Shown here: piece after piece, positions 1-6,163 of the stretch
How positions within the stretch are numbered: the first letter of the stretch is position 1
Layout of the letters: every line of letters starts with the position of its first letter
NCBI GenBank assembly: GCA_013314795.1
Contig: JABUEZ010000067.1
Coordinates: 1 to 9,386, forward strand
From: Candidatus Profundicultor aquiphilus
Lineage (GTDB): Bacteria; Atribacterota; Atribacteria; Atribacterales; Caldatribacteriaceae
Direction of reading: 5' to 3'
DNA length: 9,386 bases
Made by a program: the position numbers and the translations under genes
Notes under the pieces: model-generated
What the model was told of the DNA's origin: nothing
Database searches by the model: none
Seen by the model: only the letters and a program-made list of their open reading frames with translations

Positions 1-209
1 ATGGCTACCGGTTTTCCCAGGTACAGGATTTATCCCCGGTCCGGCTGCAACGCCCCCGAAATGATTTTAATCAGGGTGGACTTCCCGGCTCCGTTCTCTC
101 CCACCAGGGCGTGGACTTCCCCCGGACGGAGCGAAAAATCGACCCCCTTCAAGGCATGCACACCGCCGAATGATTTGACAATACCTCGTGCGTCTAAAAT
201 GGTTTCCAT
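1..209 (-). pseudogene. Sugar ABC transporter ATP-binding protein, N-terminus only, with in-frame stop
   Basis: This is the start of an ATPase of the sugar importer class (RbsA/MglA/XylG family), which would energise uptake of the ligand caught by the binding protein encoded just upstream. The N-terminus reads METILDARGIVKSFGG and contains a full Walker A motif, GENGAGKST, at about residues 38-46. I chose ATG at 207-209 because GGAG lies eight bases upstream; the in-frame GTG at 216-218 sits too close to it. A TAA at 30-32 interrupts the frame after QPDRG. The same frame then continues as ILYLGKPVA, which matches the family pattern of GxIxxxGKPV at this point, so the TAA looks like a nonsense change (GAA to TAA would be one base) or a sequencing error. 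The rest of the gene lies outside the window. If real, the stop would leave only about 59 residues and no functional ATPase. Confidence 0.8.
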
Positions 210-230
210 GGGCCTCACTCCAATAAAAGC

Positions 231-258
231 AAGAAGCGCCCCGATCGGGGCGCTTCTT
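231..258 (-). terminator. Intercistronic hairpin / attenuator between binding protein and ATPase
   Basis: The 28 bases form a perfect palindrome: a 12-bp stem (AAGAAGCGCCCC) around a GATC loop. On the minus strand it begins 13 bases after the binding-protein stop and is followed by GCTTTTATT and then the ATPase ribosome binding site. Partial terminators or mRNA-protecting stem-loops at this place are well known in ABC operons, where the binding protein is needed in excess over the membrane parts. The U-tract is short, so partial termination or 3'-end protection is more likely than full termination. Confidence 0.65.
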
Positions 259-271
259 GGGGATTCACGCC

Positions 272-1255
272 CTAAAAGAGTTTCTCGAACTCTTCGATGT
301 TGGAGGCATCGAACACCTTGGGTGGCCCAAGCACCAGCATCTTGTCTTTGGCAATATATTTGGGTTTGGTGCTGATACCGGGTACATCATACTCTTTGCC
401 ATCCTCAAACTGATTCCCATCGAGGAGGTATTTTGCCGCCCAGACGGTCAGATACCCCAGATCTACCGGGTTCCAGAGGACAAAACTCTTGACCGTTCCA
501 CTCTTCACGTACTTGGCCATCATGGAAGGAACCGAAATTCCGGTGGCCACAATCTGTCCGCTCTTACCGGCCTGCTCAATGGCTTCGGCCACACCCGGGG
601 CAGAAGTACTGCACTGTCCGATGACCCCTTTCAGGTTGGGGAAGGCGTTGATGAGGTCAAGCATCACGTTGATGGCCTGCTGCACGTCCTCTTCGGCATA
701 GCGGATGGTGACGAGCTTCATCTTGGGGTAATTGGCCAGTCTCTGCAACTCATAGAGGATCCAGGTGTTCAGGTTCCAGGCCGTCGGTCCACAGGACACG
801 ATGGCAAATTCACCTTCTTCGCCCATGGCCTTGGCCAGCTCATCCATCGTGGTGTACCCGATCTCATCTTGCAGCGCCTGGTTGACAAAGAGATCCCGGA
901 AGTCGCCATCGGTATCGCTCGTCATCACCACAATCCCTTTTTCCTTGGCCTTCTTCAGCACCGGGGCAATGGCTGCCGGGTCGTTGGGGGCCACGGCAAT
1001 GGCATTCACACCCTGGGTGATGAGGTTATCTACAATTTCAATCTGTTTGGCCACATCTGCGGTAACCGGTCCCGTGTAAATGAATTCCACGTCCAAATCT
1101 GCCGCGGCTTTCTTTCCGCCCTCTTCCATGGCGTTAAAGTAGGGGATTCCAATGAGCTTCGGCACAAAGGCGATCTTGTACTTGGCAAAGGCCACCGAAG
1201 AGAGGCACAGTACCGCGAAAACCACCAGGAGAACCAGTACACCATACTTCTTCAT
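272..1255 (-). CDS. Periplasmic sugar-binding protein of an ABC transporter (RbsB/LsrB/RhaS-like)
   Basis: This exported solute-binding protein delivers a small ligand to an ABC importer. It has 327 residues, normal for the Peripl_BP_4 (type I periplasmic binding) family. A Sec signal peptide occupies residues 1-24, with a likely cleavage after VAFA; the Cys at 17 does not sit in a convincing lipobox. The mature N-terminus, KIAFVPKLIGIPYFNAMEEG, and the segments NLITQGVNAIAVAPNDP and TSDTD closely resemble LsrB and rhamnose-binding RhaS proteins. ATG at 1253-1255 is chosen because AAAGGAGG lies seven bases upstream; the in-frame GTG at 1259-1261 would be only one base from it. In LsrB an Asp-Gln pair before the NxW segment contacts autoinducer-2. 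Here, by alignment from memory, the pair is Asn-Leu (WNLNTW, about 160-165), so I favour a sugar ligand over autoinducer-2. The ATPase gene follows on the same strand after a hairpin. Confidence 0.9.
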   Translation of the reverse strand: MKKYGVLVLLVVFAVLCLSSVAFAKYKIAFVPKLIGIPYFNAMEEGGKKAAADLDVEFIYTGPVTADVAKQIEIVDNLITQGVNAIAVAPNDPAAIAPVLKKAKEKGIVVMTSDTDGDFRDLFVNQALQDEIGYTTMDELAKAMGEEGEFAIVSCGPTAWNLNTWILYELQRLANYPKMKLVTIRYAEEDVQQAINVMLDLINAFPNLKGVIGQCSTSAPGVAEAIEQAGKSGQIVATGISVPSMMAKYVKSGTVKSFVLWNPVDLGYLTVWAAKYLLDGNQFEDGKEYDVPGISTKPKYIAKDKMLVLGPPKVFDASNIEEFEKLF

Positions 1256-1261
1256 ACTCAC

Positions 1262-1299
1262 TCCTCCTTTATATGTGGGATGTACCTACCTATATTATA
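1262..1299 (-). promoter_or_regulatory. Promoter and ribosome binding site of the ABC cassette
   Basis: On the minus strand a perfect TATAAT -10 element lies at 1294-1299. No good -35 is present: the best match is TTTCCC or TTCCCC at about 1317-1323, 17-18 bases upstream. The predicted start of transcription, near 1287, would give a leader of about 32 bases with a strong AAAGGAGG before the ATG. The AT-rich stretch beyond the -35 (1325-1360) could act as an UP element or hold an activator or repressor site. Confidence 0.5.
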
Positions 1300-1324
1300 G
1301 CGATTCTTTTCTCTCTGGGGAAAG

Positions 1325-1355
1325 AATTTTTTCCTGATTTTCGAAAATTTTTTCC
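1325..1355. promoter_or_regulatory. Candidate operator in the divergent promoter region
   Basis: A perfect 12-base palindrome, ATTTTCGAAAAT, lies at 1337-1348 with a central CG, as in many LacI-family operators. It is flanked by two copies of AATTTTTTCC (1325-1334 and 1346-1355) spaced 21 bases apart, about two helix turns. The site lies just upstream of the minus-strand ABC promoter and before the plus-strand nuclease gene. No regulator gene is in the window, so the assignment rests on layout only. AT-rich sequence produces such patterns by chance fairly often. Confidence 0.3.
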
Positions 1356-1387
1356 CAATTCTTTCGGAAGTTGTAGCACAATGGGAA

Positions 1388-1416
1388 TTGAGTGCTGCAA
1401 AGAGGCGTGGTACCAT
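1388..1416 (+). promoter_or_regulatory. Candidate promoter of the EVE-like nuclease gene
   Basis: TTGAGT at 1388-1393 and TACCAT at 1411-1416 are separated by 17 bases. Each matches four of six consensus positions. Transcription would start near 1423, a few bases before the ribosome binding site AAAGGGG at 1431-1437, so the leader would be very short. Confidence 0.35.
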
Positions 1417-1445
1417 GGTTTCAAGGGTAGAAAGGGGTGTGGTCC

Positions 1446-2315
1446 GTGGCTTATTTTCTCATCGCTCTGGCCAATCGAAACAATCTGGAACTATGCCTTC
1501 AGCACAATCTGGCCGGCTTTACAAATAATGCTTCCGGTCTTTGGACCTTTACCGAAATCCAGGAAGGTGACTTTATCTCCTTTCTCTATGGTGCCAGAAT
1601 TTTTAATCTCTATCGGGTGGAGAAAAAGAAGGCCTTCAAAAATTCAGACAAGATGGGACCGTGGGAAAAACTTACCTTACGATCAAAGAAAGCATATACG
1701 TTCCCCTTTCGGCTTTTCCTGACTCCCATCCGGAAACTCGAGGAATCGATAGCCCGATCTGAATTTGCCTATGTGGCCGAAAACCTGCTATTGCGGGGTG
1801 GCTATCGGAAGACTCATTTCCAGGCTGACCAGACCACCCTTCAGGCTGTATCCCAGATGGGAGAATTGTGGCGGGGGTCGTGCTCGACCTACGACCACGG
1901 TGACCAGGAAGAATTTCTGCCTCGCTTCGTGATCCAGGGCAGGTCTTCACCGCCTGAACGCTCTTTACTCAACGAGCTCATTCTTCAGAGTCTTGTGCGG
2001 CAATGGTTATCGGATACCCGGAACCTTCAGAGTCTCTTTTCTACCTGTGGTTTCTCTCGCCTTTCTCCTCAGGAATTTGAAGTTCTGGGAGAAAAAGCTC
2101 TCTCGACGGGGCATGTGGATGTCTTAATTAAAGATATTGCTCCTTGCGGGTATTCTCGGAAAATGGTGGTTGAGATGAAGCGTGGCCGGGCGCAGAAAAA
2201 AGACGTTGATCAGCTTCATGGTTACCTTGAGGAAATCGGCGAAGAGGCTCTCGGGGGCATTCTTATCGCCCGAGAATTTCCCAAAAACATTTTTTCTCAT
2301 CGCTCTGCTTCGTAA
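1446..2315 (+). CDS. EVE-like (PUA-superfamily) domain fused to a PD-(D/E)XK nuclease, probably truncated
   Basis: The N-terminal half (about 1-140, from MAYFLIALANRNNLELCLQH to QADQTTLQAVSQMG) resembles EVE-type PUA-superfamily domains, including GLWTFTEIQEGDFISFLYGA. The C-terminal part (about 170-289) shows a PD-(D/E)XK nuclease core: Glu177 in a helix, Asp225 in GHVDVLI, Glu243-x-Lys245 in VVEMKRG, and Gln256 in DVDQLHGY, similar to NucS/DUF91-type nucleases. PUA-like readers joined to nucleases are typical of modification-dependent restriction enzymes, so cleavage of modified DNA is a reasonable inference, but target and activity are unknown. GTG at 1446 is preferred because AAAGGGG lies eight bases upstream; an in-frame GTG at 1437 overlaps that site. 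The gene ends at TAA 2313-2315. The same frame continues for 38 codons to 2432, beginning IRFFFYSFQDL, which looks like the missing last strand and helix of the nuclease. The catalytic residues lie before the stop, so activity may remain. Confidence 0.65.
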   Translation: MAYFLIALANRNNLELCLQHNLAGFTNNASGLWTFTEIQEGDFISFLYGARIFNLYRVEKKKAFKNSDKMGPWEKLTLRSKKAYTFPFRLFLTPIRKLEESIARSEFAYVAENLLLRGGYRKTHFQADQTTLQAVSQMGELWRGSCSTYDHGDQEEFLPRFVIQGRSSPPERSLLNELILQSLVRQWLSDTRNLQSLFSTCGFSRLSPQEFEVLGEKALSTGHVDVLIKDIAPCGYSRKMVVEMKRGRAQKKDVDQLHGYLEEIGEEALGGILIAREFPKNIFSHRSAS

Positions 2316-2432
2316 ATTCGCTTCTTTTTTTATTCTTTCCAGGATCTTCAAGCAGACCGACCATATTTCTTCGCTGAACTCCGATCAAAATTTCGCCTGC
2401 ACCCCCTTTCTTTTTCTCCAAAGCTTCTCTAA
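2316..2432 (+). pseudogene. In-frame continuation of the EVE-like nuclease after the stop
   Basis: After the TAA at 2313-2315 the same frame stays open for 38 codons, encoding IRFFFYSFQDLQADRPYFF and further a FAELRSKFRLHP segment, up to a TAA at 2430-2432. A strand with alternating hydrophobic and Tyr/Phe residues followed by an F-x-E-L helix is the expected C-terminal end of NucS-like nuclease domains. This suggests the full-length protein had about 328 residues. No ribosome binding site or start codon suggests that this piece is translated alone. Confidence 0.5.
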
Positions 2433-2440
2433 GGTGTGAC

Positions 2441-2474
2441 GAAAAAGCCGGCGGGCTAAGAAAGACCCGCCGGT
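2441..2474 (-). terminator. Intrinsic terminator of the phosphatase operon
   Basis: On the minus strand, about 30 bases after the PhoA stop, CCGGCGGG (2466-2473) pairs with CCCGCCGG (2448-2455) across a 10-base loop. The stem can be lengthened by a wobble pair and is followed by CTTTTTC. This is a good Rho-independent terminator. On the plus strand the hairpin is followed by purine-rich sequence before a short T run, so it would be weaker for the converging nuclease gene. Confidence 0.8.
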
Positions 2475-2503
2475 GGTAGGGAGGGGTTTTTGGATTACCG
2501 GTT

Positions 2504-4021
2504 TTACTGGGTTACCGCCACACCAAGTCCCAGGGCCTGTTTCATCTTGGCGTAGAGGTCGGTGTTGTCGTAGTAGCCATTAAAAAGTTCGGCATTGGCT
2601 CCCAGAGCAAAGACGGGTGTTGGGTCGGCGGTGTGGGAGTAGGTGGTCCAGGAGATTCCGGCTTTTTCACCCATGATGTGGGTGAGGGTTACCGTGAGAG
2701 GGTCGTAGCCACCATAGAGGACTTTGGCTTCGTCACCTTTGGGGGATTCTTCGCTCATGCTGGCGGCAAAGGCCTTTTCCAGACGGGAGAGTTCATAATC
2801 GGTGAGGGCCATGGCGAGAGTCTCTTTGGCGTCTTTATCGCCGTTTTTGGCCTTTTCCTCGAGCTGGGCTTTTTCTTCCGGAGTGAGCCCCAGGAAGCCG
2901 AAGTTTTCCTGAACCGTGGGCCAGAAATCCTTGAGGCTCTGTTTGTCTTTGGGGGTATTCTGGGCGTAGTCCTTCACCTTTTTTTCGAAGGCTTCGTAGG
3001 AGATTTTCTGGTTCTCGATCCTGCGGAGGTAAAGGTTATATCCGGTGAGGGCATATCCCAGGCTCAGGCCGCCGTTTCCATGGTCGGCGGTGACGATGAC
3101 GAGGGTTTCTTCGGGGTGCTTTTCGTAAAATTTCACCGCTTCGGCCACCGCCTGTTCAAAATCGAGGATGTCCCCGATGGCGCTGCGAATATCGTTGGCA
3201 TGGCAGGCCCAGTCGATTTTCCCGCCTTCCACCATCATGAAGAACCCGTTGGGGTTATCGAGGAGTTCGATGCCCTTGCGGGTGAGTTCCGCCAGAGAGA
3301 ATTCCTCAGCCCCCCGATCGATGGCGTAGGGCATGGCGGCTTCGGAATCAAGAACCGGGTTGATGACCACCACTTTGTCTTTTGGGCTGGTGAGGTTTTC
3401 GAAATCGCTTCGATTCTGGATGACGGTGTAGCCTTCTCTGGCTAAGATGTCAAAGATGCTTTCTTTATCCTTTTCTTTGCCGGTGGGCTGACGGAATCCA
3501 CCGCCGGCGAAGTAGTTGAATCCACTTTTGGCAAGTTCCAGGGCGATGTCATAGTAGTTATTCCGGGAAGGGTTGTGGGCGTATAGCCCTGCGGGCGTAG
3601 CGTGATCCAGCGACACGGTGCTCAGGTCCCCGATTTTCATACCGGCGGCTTTGGCTTCTTCGGCTAACGTGGTGAACTTTTCGGTTTTTCCGGTATCCAT
3701 GTTGAGGACTCCATCCAGGGTTTTGTGTCCGCTCATGATGGCAGTGATGGCCGAAGCTGAATCGGTAATGTACCGACCGGCATCAAAGGTGCTGGTGAGA
3801 CCCACCACCGGGAATTTGGTGAAGGAGATGCGTTCTTTGCCGATGGTGTCACTCTTGATGTCGTTGAGGTACAGTTCCGTGGCATGCACCAAACTTAAGC
3901 CCATTCCGTCACCGATGAAAAGGAACAGGTACTTTACTCCTGCTGCGAAGGCGATTTGGCTCACGAACACCATGGTGAGAATTACCGCCGTTACCAGGAA
4001 ATACCGCATTTTCCCGAACAT
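2504..4021 (-). CDS. phoA: Alkaline phosphatase, PhoA family, exported
   Basis: A secreted metal-dependent phosphomonoesterase that releases phosphate from organic esters. It has 505 residues with a Sec signal peptide (1-26, cleavage after IAFA). Conserved parts appear in family order: Asp38 in IGDGMG; nucleophile Ser88 in TDSASA; HATPA at 140-144; Arg153; Glu265, Asp270 and His274 in VEGGKIDWACH; Asp313-His314 in TADHG; and His463 in YSHTADPTP. Compared with E. coli PhoA, the positions of Asp153 and Lys328 are His140 and Trp271, substitutions known in several non-enterobacterial enzymes and linked to altered metal use. A charged helical insert (about 340-435) lies between the TADHG and final His motifs, longer than in E. 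coli. ATG at 4019-4021 has GAGAGGAGG eight bases upstream. The gene starts 18 bases after the metallophosphatase stop, so the two are probably co-transcribed, and it is followed by a terminator. Confidence 0.93.
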   Translation of the reverse strand: MFGKMRYFLVTAVILTMVFVSQIAFAAGVKYLFLFIGDGMGLSLVHATELYLNDIKSDTIGKERISFTKFPVVGLTSTFDAGRYITDSASAITAIMSGHKTLDGVLNMDTGKTEKFTTLAEEAKAAGMKIGDLSTVSLDHATPAGLYAHNPSRNNYYDIALELAKSGFNYFAGGGFRQPTGKEKDKESIFDILAREGYTVIQNRSDFENLTSPKDKVVVINPVLDSEAAMPYAIDRGAEEFSLAELTRKGIELLDNPNGFFMMVEGGKIDWACHANDIRSAIGDILDFEQAVAEAVKFYEKHPEETLVIVTADHGNGGLSLGYALTGYNLYLRRIENQKISYEAFEKKVKDYAQNTPKDKQSLKDFWPTVQENFGFLGLTPEEKAQLEEKAKNGDKDAKETLAMALTDYELSRLEKAFAASMSEESPKGDEAKVLYGGYDPLTVTLTHIMGEKAGISWTTYSHTADPTPVFALGANAELFNGYYDNTDLYAKMKQALGLGVAVTQ

Positions 4022-4039
4022 GCTGTATGCCTCCTCTCG

Positions 4040-5071
4040 TTACTTTTGAAATCGAACCGGCATGGAATACTTCACAAACTCGCTGGCTTCATAATAGGCC
4101 TGGGTTGCTTCGGGAGTGGCGTTCTCGCTGGGTTTCCACCAGGGGTCTTCCAGCATGGTCTTTTTGGCCACTTCCCAGATTTCCGGGGTCGCCTCAAGGC
4201 GTACCACTTCATAGGAGAGTTCCTTCGGGGTTAACGTATATACGGTATACGACATGGGATAGGTGAGGGTGGAAGCGTTTTCCACATACCAGATGCCGTT
4301 TTTCTCTACCGGTACCGTACTCACATGGCGGTGTCCCGAGAGGTAAAAGGACACCTGGGGATATTTTTCAAAAAGGGCGATGACTTCGTCAGCATTATCG
4401 AGGTAGAAGTTTTTCCAGTCGGCTTTCTTTTCTTCCTCCCGGAAGGGGACGAGCAAATGGTGCCCTACCACAATGGTGAGTTTGTCCTGATTGGCGAAGA
4501 GTTGCTTTTCCAACCACGCAAGCTGTGCCCGGGAAACCTTGCCGCCCCAGGTTCCTACGCTAGTGGTATCAAGGCCGATTAAGAGTACGCCCGGTACCGG
4601 TTCGGCGCTCCAGTAACTCTGGGAGCCCTGAAAGCCATATCCCTGCAGGGCAAATACCACGTTGTATTTGGAACTTCCGATCATGGTGGCCAGAGCCGGT
4701 TCCTTATCCTTTACCGGGATGGGGCTCACCTCGTGGTTTCCTAAAACCGCATACGCCGGTACCCGGATTTCCTCCACCATTTCCCGCAAAAGATCCACAT
4801 TCCAGGGTTCGGCATCCTTGGTTAAATCGCCGGCCAGAATCACAAAGTCAAGGTCCGGGATGGCATTCACCCGCTCGATGGCTTCTTTGAATAGGTCTAC
4901 CGATGAATCTTCCATCTTCACACTGTCTTTGGTGTTGGCTGCCGGGTAACTCACATGCGGGTCGGAAATGACGGCGAATTTCACTTCCTGAAACGCCCAG
5001 GCGAGAGTCCCACCCATGAATACCAGCACAAAGACCGTTACCAGAAAAAATTCCCAGAACTTTCGCACCAT
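4040..5071 (-). CDS. Exported calcineurin-like metallophosphatase
   Basis: This is a metal-dependent phosphoesterase of the PF00149 family with 343 residues. A Sec signal peptide covers about residues 1-26 (hydrophobic FFLVTVFVLVFMGG, likely cleavage after LAWA), so it acts outside the cytoplasmic membrane. All five metal-binding blocks are present in order: Asp37-x-His39 in ISDPH, Asp82 in LAGD, Asn112-His113 in LGNHE, His204 in VVGHH, and His247-x-His249 in SGHRH. Substrate cannot be read from the sequence; phosphomonoesters, phosphodiesters or nucleotides are possible. ATG at 5069-5071 has AAAGGAG seven bases upstream. It is the first gene of a two-gene operon with phoA, 18 bases apart, which suggests joint phosphate scavenging. 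In the 128 bases between it and the divergent tRNA I find no convincing promoter for it, only a GTTAAC and a GTTACC element at about 5107-5122 that vaguely recall Pho-box half sites. Confidence 0.9.
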   Translation of the reverse strand: MVRKFWEFFLVTVFVLVFMGGTLAWAFQEVKFAVISDPHVSYPAANTKDSVKMEDSSVDLFKEAIERVNAIPDLDFVILAGDLTKDAEPWNVDLLREMVEEIRVPAYAVLGNHEVSPIPVKDKEPALATMIGSSKYNVVFALQGYGFQGSQSYWSAEPVPGVLLIGLDTTSVGTWGGKVSRAQLAWLEKQLFANQDKLTIVVGHHLLVPFREEEKKADWKNFYLDNADEVIALFEKYPQVSFYLSGHRHVSTVPVEKNGIWYVENASTLTYPMSYTVYTLTPKELSYEVVRLEATPEIWEVAKKTMLEDPWWKPSENATPEATQAYYEASEFVKYSMPVRFQK

Positions 5072-5156
5072 CCTCTCACTCCTTTCCTGAATTTATCCAG
5101 AGGGTAACCCCAAACCGTTAACTGCGTATGAGGGAATTACTAAAAATTCTTTACCC

Positions 5157-5184
5157 TTGACGGAGGGGGATTTCCTGATAGAAT
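5157..5184 (+). promoter_or_regulatory. Promoter of tRNA-Leu
   Basis: TTGACG at 5157-5162 and TAGAAT at 5179-5184 are separated by 16 bases; each matches five of six sigma-70 consensus positions. Transcription would start near 5191, about nine bases before the mature tRNA 5' end, which leaves a short leader for RNase P. Confidence 0.75.
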
Positions 5185-5199
5185 AAAAATACCAGGGTT

Positions 5200-5288
5200 G
5201 CCGGAGTGGCGGAATAGGCAGACGCAACGGACTTAAAATCCGTTGGGGCGCAAGCTCCGTGCCGGTTCAATTCCGGCCTCCGGCACCA
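5200..5288 (+). tRNA. tRNA-Leu(UAA)
   Basis: Class II tRNA of 89 bases including an encoded CCA end. The acceptor stem GCCGGAG (5200-5206) pairs perfectly with CTCCGGC (5278-5284), followed by discriminator A and CCA at 5286-5288. The anticodon stem is ACGGA/TCCGT with loop CTTAAAA, placing anticodon TAA at 5234-5236, which reads UUA leucine codons. A long variable arm (GGGGC-GCAA-GCTCC) and a T arm GCCGG/CCGGC with TTCAATT loop agree with leucine identity. The tRNA stands alone between the divergent phosphatase operon and the convergent NYN gene. No clear terminator follows. Confidence 0.97.
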
Positions 5289-5326
5289 GGGGAAGCTAAT
5301 GAACCCTCTGGTTGGTTTCGGATTCT

Positions 5327-6128
5327 TCAGAAAACCCCCGTGAAAAATGTCTGCAAAATCATGTACCGATGTCCTGCAACCAAAACATTGAATACTGTGC
5401 CAGGTTCCTTGAAAAACGAAAGTTGTGGGAAGATTCCAAAACAAAAATTGGGGATCCAGTGTTGCTCCCATTCTGGGGGTCGATGGAGATTTGTTCCGGG
5501 GATGACTTCTGGAAGTTGAGATTTCTTTAAGGAGGAAAGATGAATAAAACGGATCGCATCGGCGTATTGGGAAAGCTTCGCGGTGGGGTTTTTCATTCGC
5601 ACTTTTCCGGTGGATGATACTGTGGGAATAAGAAGGATCTTCTTATTCCGTTTTTTCACCAGGGACAAGGCCTCGGCAAGATCGCTATCATTAGAGGCCA
5701 CAACGGCCCAATCAAAGAGGTTAAGCCAGGCATCGTTCAAAAGATGGACCGCCAAATTAACATCCGATCCTTTTTCCTCGGCTTCGATGACATCGACATA
5801 CTCCAGGAGTTTTCCCGTGGCGTCGTCGAGAGGGTGAAGGAGTTTTTTTCCGTTTCGTGTTCACCAGGAAAGAACCATAGTAAATTTCGAGCTCAGGAAT
5901 GTACATTTCAAGTGCTCGCAGGTATACAGCCTGCCGATGTGGAGCCTGGGGATCTTGAGGGAAGGCTTTGACCTTAGTGGTAAAGTACTTGATTCTATGG
6001 ATTTTGAGATTTCGGGGAAGTACCTTTTCGAAAAGGGACTTATAATCAAGCCACCGATATGGGGTATTCTTTAAAAGACCATAATAGAAATTTAACCCAT
6101 CGATATAAATATAGGCACGCTCACCCAT
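5327..6128 (-). pseudogene. NYN-domain (LabA/PIN-like) ribonuclease, frameshifted and with an overlong tail
   Basis: NYN domains are PIN-like metal-dependent RNases. The first frame, from ATG at 6126-6128, gives MGERAYIYIDGLNFYYG with the acidic DGLN motif and runs through RIKYFTTKV and the RALEMYIPELEIYYGSFL segment. Near a run of seven A (plus-strand T at 5843-5849) the reading must move forward one base to continue as LLHPLDDATGKLLEYVDVIEAEE, then KGSDVNLAVHLL, the acidic VVASNDSDLAEAL motif, and KKSQLPEVIP with LHRPPEW. These blocks are all typical of this family, so the frameshift is real in this sequence; six A instead of seven would restore one protein. Family members usually end at or just after RPPEW, but here the frame runs 48 residues further to a stop at 5327-5329, with no recognisable sequence, so the normal stop seems lost as well. 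The ATG has no Shine-Dalgarno sequence and sits right behind a terminator-like hairpin. Confidence 0.8.
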
Positions 6129-6130
6129 AA

Positions 6131-6163
6131 TAAAAAAAACCAGGACTGGAATAACCAGTCCTG
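6131..6163 (-). terminator. Strong intrinsic terminator directly before the NYN start codon
   Basis: On the minus strand CAGGACTGG pairs with CCAGTCCTG across a TTATT loop (stem 6141-6149 with 6155-6163), followed by G and eight consecutive T. This is a near-ideal Rho-independent terminator, yet its U-tract ends three bases before the NYN ATG. Such a position suggests transcription attenuation, or that the upstream transcript is a separate small RNA. Confidence 0.85.

Noticed and set aside
272..1255. Autoinducer-2 binding protein LsrB.
   Set aside because: Overall similarity is good, but the Asp-Gln pair that contacts autoinducer-2 appears replaced by Asn-Leu, and no other lsr gene is visible.
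257..1300. Long plus-strand frame of 347 codons opposite the binding-protein gene.
   Set aside because: A shadow of the real minus-strand gene, which has a signal peptide, family motifs and a ribosome binding site.
5200..5288. tRNA-Leu(UAA) as a stop suppressor explaining the in-frame TAA codons.
   Set aside because: Its anticodon UAA reads the UUA codon, not the UAA stop, and several intact genes here end in TAA.
5285..5315. Attachment site or terminator at the 3' end of the tRNA.
   Set aside because: An imperfect ACCAG/CTGGT pairing exists, but there is no T-tract, no repeat of the tRNA end elsewhere in the window and no integrase gene.
5312..5530. Plus-strand frame of 72 codons after the tRNA.
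   Set aside because: No ribosome binding site, no family resemblance, and partial overlap with the conserved end of the NYN gene on the other strand.
5531..5617. Plus-strand GGAGGAAAG followed by an ATG and a 25-codon frame.
   Set aside because: It looks like a perfect ribosome binding site, but the frame is very short and the opposite strand encodes conserved NYN C-terminal sequence here (FIHLSSLKKSQLPEV), which explains the bases.
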